This document shows, in pieces, positions 16,492 through 23,460 of a DNA stretch of 64,000 nt (position 1 is its first letter; each line of letters opens with the position of its first letter). The notes under the pieces were generated by a model. That model was not told the DNA's origin, did no database searches, and was given only the letters and a program-made list of their open reading frames with translations. The position numbers were made by a program, and so were the translations under genes. This DNA is from UBA11403 sp963784615. Lineage in GTDB: Bacteria; Pseudomonadota; Gammaproteobacteria; Legionellales; Legionellaceae. The stretch is from contig CAWASG010000001.1 of assembly GCA_963784615.1 (NCBI GenBank), forward strand, positions 1,860,001 through 1,924,000, written 5' to 3'.

Positions 16492-17100
16492 ATGATTAAA
16501 CAGTACGCGTTAACCGCCCTGCAAAAGGCGACCCATCATGCCCTGAGATTGGATGAATCCATGCCTGGCAAACTCGCGGCTCTCAATGAGCGGGTGTTAA
16601 ATATCATTATCACGCCTTTAAATCTTGGTTTTTATATTCAATTTATGGATGGGGAAATGATTTTTTTGGAAGAATACGCCGGCGATGTTGATACGACCAT
16701 TCAGAGTAGTCCGCTGGGTTTCATCCGCTTAAGTTTGCTACCGGCATCCAAAGTGCGTTCCTTGTTTAACGACAATATCCGTATTAGTGGTGATGTTGAA
16801 CTTGGCCAGCAGGTTAAGCAGATATTTGATGAAATTGATATTGATTGGGAAGGGCATTTGGCACAGTTTACTGGCGACGTCATTGCCTATCAACTTGGAT
16901 CTTTTGTACGGAAAGGGATGGCTTTTAAGCAACAAGTTAGCCAATCCATGCGGCAAAATATGACAGGTTTTTTACAAGAGGAATATCGAGCGTTGCCCTC
17001 TCGTGAAGAGGTTAGCGACTTTTTTAATGATGTCGATGAATTATCATTGGATGTCGAGCGTTTGAGCGCTCATGTCAACTTGCTGGTTAACCGATCATGA
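16492..17100 (+). CDS. ubiJ: UbiJ, ubiquinone biosynthesis accessory factor
   Basis: UbiJ is a lipid-binding SCP2-domain protein that scaffolds the soluble Ubi complex. The 202-residue product has an SCP2-like N-terminal domain (LNLGFYIQFMDGEMIFLEEYAGDVDTTIQSSPLGFIRL) and a long C-terminal helix (EVSDFFNDVDELSLDVERL). ATG at 16492 follows ubiE by seven bases; the longer open frame starts inside ubiE and is not credible. It overlaps ubiB by four bases (ATGA). Confidence 0.92.
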   Translation: MIKQYALTALQKATHHALRLDESMPGKLAALNERVLNIIITPLNLGFYIQFMDGEMIFLEEYAGDVDTTIQSSPLGFIRLSLLPASKVRSLFNDNIRISGDVELGQQVKQIFDEIDIDWEGHLAQFTGDVIAYQLGSFVRKGMAFKQQVSQSMRQNMTGFLQEEYRALPSREEVSDFFNDVDELSLDVERLSAHVNLLVNRS

Positions 17101-18746
17101 AAGCAATTAAACAATTTCTGCGATTACTCTATATTCAGCATATCCTGGCTAAAAACGGTCTTGAAAGGCTTATTGTGGATATCCATTTGTTCGCCCCCTT
17201 TCGTTTTGTTATCTACCTCAATCCATGGAATTGGTTTCGCCGCATCCCTTTAACACGAGGGGAAGCACTGCGACAATCATTGGAACAGCTCGGGCCCTTA
17301 TTCGTTAAGTTTGGCCAAGCGTTGTCAACGCGCCCGGATATTTTGCCAGAGGACATTGCGCTTGAATTATGTAAGCTGCATGATAGCGTCCCACCCTTTT
17401 CAAGCGAGAAGGCGCTGGAGATCATTGCGGCAACATACGGACAATCTGCATGGGATGTGTTTGCTGAATTTGATATAAACCCCCTGGCCTCCGCTTCCAT
17501 TGCGCAAGTGCATGCCGCGACATTGAAAACTGGGGAAGACGTGGTTGTCAAAATTTTACGTCCCGGCATGCGTGCGGTGATGGAGAATGATATTGGGTTA
17601 TTAAAAAAAATCGCCAGTCTTGCCGAGCGGTATTGGAAGGAAAGTGCGCGCTTTAAACCGTGTGAGGTCGTGGCTGAATTTGAGCGTACCTTATTGAATG
17701 AACTGAATTTGCAGCGTGAGGCGGCGAATGGCAGCCAATTACGGCGAAATTTCAATGGGTCGCCGTTGTTGTATATCCCCGAAATGTATTGGGATTATGT
17801 GCGGCCGAATATTTTAGTGATGGAGCGCATCTACGGCATTCCGGTGTCGAGTATTGATCGCTTGCGTGCTCATGGTGTGAATATTAAAAAATTAGCCGAG
17901 ACCGGCGTGGAGATTTTTTTCACGCAAGTGTTCCGCGACTGTTTTTTTCATGCGGATATGCATCCAGGTAATATTTTTGTGTCGCTAGAGCATCCTGAAG
18001 AGCCACAATACATGTGCGTTGATTTCGGTATTATTGGTACCCTCAATGAGATGGATCAGCGGTATTTGGCAGAGAATTTACTGGCATTCTTTAATCGTGA
18101 TTATCGGCGCGTGGCGCAGCTGCATATTGAATCGGGCTGGGTTGGGCGAGATGTGGCGGTTGAAGATTTTGAAAGTGCAATTCGCATGGTGTGTGAGCCG
18201 GTGTTTGAAAAACCACTCAAGGATATCTCGTTTGCTTTTTTGATACTGCAATTGTTTCAGGTGGCACGACAGTACCATATGGAGGTTCAGCCTCGCTTGG
18301 TGCTATTGCAAAAAACATTACTGGCTGTAGAGGGCTTGGGGCGGCAGCTTGATCCTGATCTAGATTTGTGGTGCACCGCCAAACCGTTTCTGGAAAAATG
18401 GGTGCGAGAAAAAATCGGTTTCAAGACGTTCATTAAAAATTGCCGGGCAAATCTCCCCTTTGTAGTAGAGCAACTGCCGAACATGCCGCGGTTGTTGCAT
18501 GATGTTTTAATGCAAATGAAAGCACAATCGATTCGCGACTTGCAGAATGCTTCACAGCCGAAGCAGGAAGAGACTAAAACTACACCGCAGTGGCGCAATG
18601 GTTTTGCTACGGGATTATTGATTGCCATGTCGGCGATTGCGGGTTTAAGCTATTTTAAGCTGGTGAATCAGCATGAATTAATGGTTGTTGCTGTTGGCAT
18701 GGGCGCGCTGGGGGCGTTGGTGATGTTGTTGACCAGCCGTATTTAA
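17097..18746 (+). CDS. ubiB: UbiB, atypical kinase-like ubiquinone factor
   Basis: UbiB is a membrane-attached ATPase of the protein-kinase-like ADCK/Coq8 family needed for ubiquinone synthesis. The 549-residue product shows the KxGQ segment LFVKFGQALSTRPDILP, the alanine-rich nucleotide loop ASASIAQVHAA, the lysine in VVVKILRPG, the catalytic HADMHPGNIF, and the metal-binding VDFGIIG. Two C-terminal membrane helices (GLLIAMSAIAGLSYF and MVVAVGMGALGALVMLL) anchor it. Length matches the E. coli protein. Confidence 0.97.
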   Translation: MKAIKQFLRLLYIQHILAKNGLERLIVDIHLFAPFRFVIYLNPWNWFRRIPLTRGEALRQSLEQLGPLFVKFGQALSTRPDILPEDIALELCKLHDSVPPFSSEKALEIIAATYGQSAWDVFAEFDINPLASASIAQVHAATLKTGEDVVVKILRPGMRAVMENDIGLLKKIASLAERYWKESARFKPCEVVAEFERTLLNELNLQREAANGSQLRRNFNGSPLLYIPEMYWDYVRPNILVMERIYGIPVSSIDRLRAHGVNIKKLAETGVEIFFTQVFRDCFFHADMHPGNIFVSLEHPEEPQYMCVDFGIIGTLNEMDQRYLAENLLAFFNRDYRRVAQLHIESGWVGRDVAVEDFESAIRMVCEPVFEKPLKDISFAFLILQLFQVARQYHMEVQPRLVLLQKTLLAVEGLGRQLDPDLDLWCTAKPFLEKWVREKIGFKTFIKNCRANLPFVVEQLPNMPRLLHDVLMQMKAQSIRDLQNASQPKQEETKTTPQWRNGFATGLLIAMSAIAGLSYFKLVNQHELMVVAVGMGALGALVMLLTSRI

Positions 18747-18820
18747 TCATTTTTTGTCATGATTCACCAGAACACGACGTTTGAAAGGTGCCGTATGTAC
18801 GCGTAGTTTGAGTACGTAGG

Positions 18821-18932
18821 TTCACCGCCATCAAGTTTAGGAAATTAATCGGAGTAGGTTGGGTTGAGCGAGAGCGAAGCCCAACAAAATCGTCATGTTG
18901 GGCTTCGGCTTACCAGCCTCAACCCAACCTAC
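18821..18932. repeat. PE-B element upstream of tatA
   Basis: Left outer end TTCACCGCCATCAAGTTTAGG resembles the outer repeat of other PE-B copies. The core at 18854-18932 is mosaic (left half GCGAGAGCG, right half GGCTGGTAAGCC type), like the copy before the DUF58 gene. It ends 15 bases before tatA and separates it from ubiB; an in-frame ORF reads out of it into tatA but is not the real start. Confidence 0.85.
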
Positions 18933-18947
18933 ATCCAGGAGTTCATC

Positions 18948-19109
18948 ATGGGTTTAAGTGGAATCAGTCCTTTGTCTTTATTGCTTATTTTATTGATTGT
19001 TGTGGTTTTGTTCGGCACAAACAAACTTAAAACGATTGGTAGTGATTTAGGCGAAGCCGTGAAAAATTTTCGCCGCGCCCTGAATGATGATGGCGATAAG
19101 CCGTCATGA
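18948..19109 (+). CDS. tatA: TatA, twin-arginine translocase subunit
   Basis: TatA forms the protein-conducting assembly of the Tat export system. The 53-residue product has the typical N-terminal membrane helix (SPLSLLLILLIVVVLFG), hinge (TNKL) and amphipathic helix (IGSDLGEAVKNFRRAL). AGGAG at 18937-18941, right after the repeat, lies six bases before ATG 18948. The protein is short for TatA, with a minimal acidic tail. Its stop overlaps the tatB start. Confidence 0.93.
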   Translation: MGLSGISPLSLLLILLIVVVLFGTNKLKTIGSDLGEAVKNFRRALNDDGDKPS

Positions 19110-19330
19110 GTACCGGTGAGCTTCTTCTCACCGCATTCATTGCAATGCTGGTCTTTGGTCCCAATCAATTGCCTACCCTTGCACGTCAGCTAGGCGCGCT
19201 GATTAAACGGGTTAATGATTATAAACAGCAGTTGTTTTTATTCCTCGAAGCGCAAGGCCAGGAACACCAGTTACAGGACAATATAAAAAAAGCGGCTGAA
19301 GCGGATGAGAAATACAACTCCCGTCAATAA
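19106..19330 (+). CDS. tatB: TatB-like subunit, short
   Basis: The 74-residue product has one N-terminal membrane helix (GELLLTAFIAMLVFGP) followed by NQLPTLARQLGALIKRVNDYKQQ, matching TatB (FGPxxLPxxARxLG). TatB binds TatC to make the signal-peptide receptor. The E. coli protein is 171 residues, so the cytoplasmic tail is much reduced here. It overlaps tatA by four bases. tatC does not follow on the same strand. Confidence 0.88.
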   Translation: MSTGELLLTAFIAMLVFGPNQLPTLARQLGALIKRVNDYKQQLFLFLEAQGQEHQLQDNIKKAAEADEKYNSRQ

Positions 19331-19458
19331 AGAAATCCAAACAACCACAACGGAATTTTATTTCCCATGCCATGCTCAATGTCATCGCCGGCCAAAAAGG
19401 CATGGTCTACATTTTGAATTTGTGACGTATTTTTTTTTGGTTGATCTGAGGTCTTCAT
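19324..19458 (-). CDS. Possible 44-residue small protein
   Basis: This open frame starts with MKTSDQPKKNTSQIQNVDHA and ends with a hydrophobic PLWLFGFLY. A CGGAG ribosome site lies eight bases upstream of ATG at 19458. It overlaps the 3' end of tatB by seven bases on the opposite strand. I recognise no family. The hydrophobic end suggests a membrane tail or a gene shortened by rearrangement at this junction. Confidence 0.4.
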   Translation of the reverse strand: MKTSDQPKKNTSQIQNVDHAFLAGDDIEHGMGNKIPLWLFGFLY

Positions 19459-19550
19459 GGATCGCACTCCGAATTTATCGCATAAATATTAGTAATGCAA
19501 TCCTAGTTTAGATGGTATTTTTTAGGAATGCAATCCGGCCTGCCGATCGC

Positions 19551-19748
19551 CAGCAATTCTGCCGTAAAAGTAGATGCTCAGTAGGATCACCCTCTTCCAT
19601 TGATGGGAGAGGGTGCCCGACAGGGCGGGTGAGGGTAGTTTAAGTCGTCATGTTTTGATCTACCCTCATCCGCCCTGTCGGGCACCTTCTCCCGTCAACG
19701 GGAGAAGGAACTTCGTTGCTAGTGACGGTTCTACGGCGGGGAATTGCT
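19551..19748. mobile_element. PE-D element that replaced the tatC 3' end
   Basis: The 198-base element begins CAGCAATTCTGCCGTA and ends TACGGCGGGGAATTGCT, near-matching the perfect 17-base inverted ends of the copy at 40719-40917, which has the opposite orientation. Inside are GGGTGCCCGACAGGGCGG-type arms that form a long hairpin. The tatC reading frame runs 109 bases into it before stopping. I see no clean target duplication here. Confidence 0.85.
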
Positions 19749-20455
19749 AATCGACTACCTAGGCCCCTACAAAACCCACCCGATAATATAATGCCGAGTT
19801 CGTACAATAAACATAGCGGAATCGCTAGCGTTACTTGTGATAAAACATCGGGTGGTGTGAGTAACATGCCGAGGATAAAGGCGGTGACTATCCAATAGGG
19901 GCGGGCTTTTTTCAATGTCGCGATGTTCATTATGCCGGTTTTGACCAGTAATACACAGATCAATGGCACTTGAAAACACAGGCCGAATAACACCATCATT
20001 CGCAAGATAAACTCAATTGTGGTGGTAATTTCGGGCATAAACTGTACGCCGAAGGGTACGGCGCTGACAAAAACGTGTAAGACAAAGGGTAATACGCCAT
20101 AGAAGAAAAATAGGGCCCCCAGACAAAACAAGCCCGTGCTCAGAACAATGGTGAAACCCAAGCCTCGACGCTCCTCTCGGTATAAGCCGGGCGCGGCAAA
20201 TCGCCACCCATGAAATAAGGCCAGCGGTGTTGTTCCGAGTAACGCCAGATCGGCAGCGAGGGTTATCGGGATGAGTACCGGCGTGGTCATGTGGGTCGCT
20301 ATCAAACTGTCTTTTTGTGGTAGCACCTGTAACAAGGGCGAGATGATCACATGAAAGACGTCTGCAGAAAAGCTATAAAACAATAAAAATAACACGATGA
20401 ACCACACCGCGATGATGATGCAGCGGCGACGTAATTCTAGAATATGTTCAAGCAT
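19640..20455 (-). CDS. tatC: TatC, Tat signal-peptide receptor, reversed
   Basis: TatC is the six-helix membrane receptor for twin-arginine signal peptides. The 271-residue product has the N-terminal LEHILELRRRC motif, the central segment RFAAPGLYREERRG with the conserved glutamate, and FILGMLLTPPDVLSQVTLAIPLCLLYELGI. The last 35 residues (AIPRRRTVTSNEV... to the stop) are encoded by the PE-D element and look unrelated to TatC. The gene lies convergent to tatAB, whereas in E. coli tatABC is one operon. It is flanked by PE-D on its 3' side and PE-B on its 5' side. Confidence 0.95.
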   Translation of the reverse strand: MLEHILELRRRCIIIAVWFIVLFLLFYSFSADVFHVIISPLLQVLPQKDSLIATHMTTPVLIPITLAADLALLGTTPLALFHGWRFAAPGLYREERRGLGFTIVLSTGLFCLGALFFFYGVLPFVLHVFVSAVPFGVQFMPEITTTIEFILRMMVLFGLCFQVPLICVLLVKTGIMNIATLKKARPYWIVTAFILGMLLTPPDVLSQVTLAIPLCLLYELGIILSGGFCRGLGSRLAIPRRRTVTSNEVPSPVDGRRCPTGRMRVDQNMTT

Positions 20456-20476
20456 AACAGCAAACCTTGTGTTGAA

Positions 20477-20568
20477 GTAGGTTGGGTTGAGGCCCCAAGG
20501 CCGAAGCCCAACATCGATACCACGGAGCCGTTGTTGGGCTTCGGCCTTGGGGCCTCAACCCAACCTAC
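20477..20568. repeat. PE-B palindromic element, third half-type
   Basis: Both arms carry GTTGAGGCCCCAAGGCCG or its complement, a half-type not seen in the other symmetric copies. It lies between the tatC start and the end of the hydrolase gene. The terminal GTAGG of the element supplies the TAG stop of the hydrolase. Confidence 0.9.
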
Positions 20569-21353
20569 GCGATACTGTCTTGCACGCAACGAATAATCTC
20601 ATCAATATCACCGTCCAATGGCAATACATGTGCGGAATGCTCCAGCCAGTGGATGTGGGCATTGGGTAGGCCGGCAAATTGGGCGGCGATATTGCTGGAG
20701 GGTACCACTTCGTCATAGCGACCGAGAAACACATCTGTTGGGCACGTTGGGGGCTTGAATTGAAACGCGCGAATCAATGTTAAAATTTCGATGATTTGCC
20801 GCACCGGGAGTAGACGATAAGACAGCTCGGGATGGCCTTTTGTTAGCAGGTTGCCAGCACGATTGGGTATATTTCGCAGTCCGATGGCATGCAGAACACG
20901 GGCGGCGAATAACGTCAGGGGCACATTCACACAAACGGACAGTGCCGGCGCCAGTAGAAACAGATGATTCAAGCGAAACCGGCTGCTCAAATGACAGGCT
21001 AACAGCCCGCCTAATGATAGGCCCATCACATCAACCGCGCGATATTCTTCAACTAACTGTTCGCAGTTTCGCTCCGCGCAATCAAGCCAATCCGCGGCGC
21101 GCGCCTGGGTAAAAGCGGCTACGCTATCACCATGCCCGGGAAGTGCTGGGCAAATGACGCGGTCGTACATGGTGAACGCCGGCAGCAGCCGGCGATACAC
21201 GGCAGGGGATGATGAAAATCCATGTAACAATAATAAAGCCCGGTTCTGACCCTCGCCTTTGATGTCAATCGGCGCCAGCAACCCCGCATCCGCAGCTGCC
21301 AATGCGCCTACCCGCGCACCTCGGTGCATATAGAGAAAATCATCGTGTTTCAT
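20565..21353 (-). CDS. Alpha/beta hydrolase (carboxylesterase-like)
   Basis: The 262-residue product has the hydrolase layout: oxyanion region LLLLHGFSSSPAVYR, nucleophile elbow VMGLSLGGLLA, acid VFLGRYDEVVP and histidine LEHSAHVLPLD. These match small carboxylesterases and monoacylglycerol lipases; the substrate is unknown. No signal peptide is seen. The stop codon lies inside the PE-B element, so the C-terminus may have been altered by one or a few residues at insertion. Confidence 0.88.
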   Translation of the reverse strand: MKHDDFLYMHRGARVGALAAADAGLLAPIDIKGEGQNRALLLLHGFSSSPAVYRRLLPAFTMYDRVICPALPGHGDSVAAFTQARAADWLDCAERNCEQLVEEYRAVDVMGLSLGGLLACHLSSRFRLNHLFLLAPALSVCVNVPLTLFAARVLHAIGLRNIPNRAGNLLTKGHPELSYRLLPVRQIIEILTLIRAFQFKPPTCPTDVFLGRYDEVVPSSNIAAQFAGLPNAHIHWLEHSAHVLPLDGDIDEIIRCVQDSIA

Positions 21354-21450
21354 GAGCCCGTCCCAATGATGAGTTTGATTTTTAGAGTATGCTTATTTTT
21401 GTACTATAATGAAAGGTAAGAACATCATTAATTTTGTAAGGAGAATGATT

Positions 21451-22023
21451 ATGGTCCCTAATCCCAATGACGTCCCTGGTGCTCGTCCCCTAACCCCGTC
21501 TGCCGCTCCTGCTCCTGCTCCTGCTGCTGCCGCTCCTGCTGCTGCCACCACCGCTGCTGTCACCACCGCTGCTGCTGCCGCCGCTCCTGCTGCTGCCACC
21601 ACCGCTGCTGTCACCACCGCTGCTGCTGCCGCCGCTCCTGCACCTCCCCTTACACCGCGAGAAAGATGGGATAAAATAAATAAGGCGGAGAGAGATGCAA
21701 CAAAAAAAAACCCGGGTACTACTCCTGGCGATATATTAAATGATATATTCAAGATGGCCCCGCATGCGGCAAAAAATGCTGTTGAGGCTGTCAAAGAGGC
21801 TCCGGGTAATATCATAGAGTCTATCCGAAATGCTCCGAAAAATGTAAAAAATGCTATTAATTCAGTCGCCACCAAAGTTAATTCGTCAGCTGCGAAAGTT
21901 AGTGCCGTGGCTGGTGCTATAAACAAGGCCAATGCCGCGCGTCGCCTTGCGAGCAATATGAAGCAGCCAGCGAATACCAGCATCAAACCACCAGGCGCAA
22001 GCCCTAAAGGTCCCCAACCTTGA
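21451..22023 (+). CDS. Ala/Pro-rich low-complexity protein
   Basis: I do not recognise a family. From ATG 21451 (AAGGAG eight bases upstream) the product is 190 residues. Residues about 15-65 are almost only A, P, T and V, made by a 51-base unit repeated twice (about 21533-21640). The rest is basic and helical, with alternating patterns such as AAKNAVEAVKEAPGNI and NAPKNVKNAINS, suggesting an amphipathic or nucleic-acid-binding helix. The tail ends in GASPKGPQP. The earlier in-frame ATG at 21409 precedes the ribosome site. A histone-like, envelope or effector role are all possible. Confidence 0.6.
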   Translation: MVPNPNDVPGARPLTPSAAPAPAPAAAAPAAATTAAVTTAAAAAAPAAATTAAVTTAAAAAAPAPPLTPRERWDKINKAERDATKKNPGTTPGDILNDIFKMAPHAAKNAVEAVKEAPGNIIESIRNAPKNVKNAINSVATKVNSSAAKVSAVAGAINKANAARRLASNMKQPANTSIKPPGASPKGPQP

Positions 22024-22229
22024 TGACACCCAAAATATTGAGGTTTGGGCGCATTTTTTAATGATAAATTCCTCGCGTCGATGCGGCGCGTAAACCGGTT
22101 GACGTACGGATATCGCTTGGTGATTTAGAGAGTCGCGTGCGTCAACCAGATTTTGTTGGGCTTCGCTCTCGCTCAACCCAACCTACTCCGATTAACTCCC
22201 TTACTTAATGGCCAGCGAGGTTACGGAGT
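22024..22229. repeat. PE-B half element in intergenic gap
   Basis: Positions 22154-22217 hold a single right half (complement of GTAGGTTGGGTTGAGCGAG) followed by a complement of CGCTGGCCATTAAGTAAGGG, the outer repeat of PE-B elements. The left half is missing. Nothing else is visible between the two convergent genes. Confidence 0.75.
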
Positions 22230-23246
22230 TCAATTGTCTTGCATCAACTTATGCGGCAAGCTTTCTATACGTCCAGCTTGTGTCACCAGTACGTAGTTTA
22301 ATTTCCGCTGCAATTCGCTGATGGAATCGGCTCCTGCATAAGTTAAGCCGGAACGCAAACCACCAACGATGTCAGCAATAATACCTTCCTGTGCTGCGCG
22401 GTAAGGTACTTCGGTTGAAACCCCTTCGGCGGTTTTCCATTCATGCATTTGCCCGAGGAAGTCTTCCTGTGCTTCGCGCGATGCCATGCCGCGGTAGAAT
22501 TTGACTTGTGAACCGTCTTCTTTCGTTATGATTTCACCCGGTGTGGACTCTGTGCCCGCAAGCATGCCGCCAATCATGACAAAATCAGCGCCAAAGGCCA
22601 GGGCTTTAACGATGTCACCAGAGGTGCGAATGCCGCCGTCAGCAACAATGGAGCGATCGGAGCGCGCGCAATCCTGGATGCAGGTCAGCATGGGAATACC
22701 GAAGCCGGTTTTAATTCGCGTACTGCAAACTGAGCCGCCGCCGATGCCGGCTTTGATGATATCGGCACCGCAAGACGCCAGGTAATCCGCGCCCGCATAG
22801 GTCGCGACGTTGCCGGCCATAATGCAGCGGTCGCCAAGTAATTGTCGCAGGCTTTTTAAGGTTTTGCCGACGTATTTTGCATGTGCATGCGCTACGTCTA
22901 CGCAAAAGAAATCCGCGCCGCCATCACGCAAGGCTTCGGCGCGTTCCAGTTCTGCGGCTGTGCAGCCGATGGAAACAAACGTCTGGCCTTTGCAGGCTTT
23001 GAATTCTTTGAGATTGTCTTCGATGGTTAAAAAGCGATGCAAGACACCAATGCCGCCTTTACTGTACATGAAATTCGCCATCCCGCTTTCGGTGACGGTG
23101 TCCATGTTGGAGCTCATGACGGGTAAAGATAACGTCAGTTTGTTTAAACGATCGGTTGAGCTGATATCAACCACGCGTCGAGATTCATGATGATTGTAGG
23201 CGGGAATGAGTAACACATCATCAAATGTAATTGCTTGTATAGACAT
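22230..23246 (-). CDS. guaC: GMP reductase (CBS-less IMPDH family)
   Basis: The IMPDH/GMP reductase family shares a TIM barrel with a catalytic cysteine loop. The 338-residue product has FDDVLLIPAYNHHESRR, SSNMDTVTESGMA, the cysteine loop GIGGGSVCSTRIKTG, ADGGIRTSGDIVKALAFGADFVMIGGMLAG, and YRGMASREAQ. It lacks the CBS domains of IMP dehydrogenase and is the length of GuaC, which reductively deaminates GMP to IMP. I therefore favour GMP reductase; a CBS-less IMPDH cannot be fully excluded. AAGG lies six bases before ATG. The leader contains a hairpin and an upstream 16-base palindrome. Confidence 0.85.
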   Translation of the reverse strand: MSIQAITFDDVLLIPAYNHHESRRVVDISSTDRLNKLTLSLPVMSSNMDTVTESGMANFMYSKGGIGVLHRFLTIEDNLKEFKACKGQTFVSIGCTAAELERAEALRDGGADFFCVDVAHAHAKYVGKTLKSLRQLLGDRCIMAGNVATYAGADYLASCGADIIKAGIGGGSVCSTRIKTGFGIPMLTCIQDCARSDRSIVADGGIRTSGDIVKALAFGADFVMIGGMLAGTESTPGEIITKEDGSQVKFYRGMASREAQEDFLGQMHEWKTAEGVSTEVPYRAAQEGIIADIVGGLRSGLTYAGADSISELQRKLNYVLVTQAGRIESLPHKLMQDN

Positions 23247-23265
23247 AATAAACCTTCATCTTGAG

Positions 23266-23310
23266 TTTGGACTGAACCGCATGAAAAAGACGCATGTAGT
23301 TCAGTCTAAA
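23266..23310 (-). promoter_or_regulatory. Hairpin in the guaC leader
   Basis: Arms at 23266-23282 and 23294-23310 pair imperfectly (TTTGGACTGAAC with GTTCAGTCTAAA) around a loop with CATGAAAAAGACGCATG. It would lie in the guaC 5' untranslated RNA. No T-run follows on the minus strand, so it is not a plain terminator. A related loop occurs in the hairpin at 23414-23459. Confidence 0.5.
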
Positions 23311-23378
23311 AATAATTGGCCAAGTTTAATCGAGGGTTTGAATTTAATATCCCCGGTTAATCGCGAATAAAAAAACGA

Positions 23379-23394
23379 TATACTGCGCAGTATA
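23379..23394. promoter_or_regulatory. Perfect 16-bp palindrome upstream of guaC
   Basis: TATACTGCGCAGTATA is a perfect palindrome about 130 bases before the guaC start, in the likely promoter region. It could be an operator for a dimeric repressor. The regulator is unknown. Confidence 0.45.
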
Positions 23395-23413
23395 ATACCG
23401 CCCTACAACACTA

Positions 23414-23459
23414 TTTGTACAGTGCCGCATGAGTCTTTTTTCATGCGGCACTGTACAAA
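23414..23459 (-). terminator. Long hairpin at the end of the phoH-like gene
   Basis: Two perfect 19-base arms (23414-23432 and 23441-23459) enclose an eight-base loop, one base after the phoH-like stop codon. It may protect or end that transcript, but no U-rich tail follows, so classical intrinsic termination is uncertain. Confidence 0.45.
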
Positions 23460-23460
23460 C

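Noticed and set aside
18864..18947. N-terminal extension of tatA (MSESEAQQN...)
   Set aside because: The extension is translated PE-B repeat; the same peptide appears at another PE-B copy near 22176. The tatA start at 18948 has its own ribosome site.
19305..19511. Plus-strand 68-residue frame after tatB
   Set aside because: No ribosome site or family; its start lies inside tatB and it covers the junction and the minus-strand candidate.
21393..21986. Long minus-strand open frame opposite the Ala/Pro-rich gene
   Set aside because: It is a by-product of GC-rich triplet repeats on the plus strand; it has no ribosome site, and the plus-strand frame has one.
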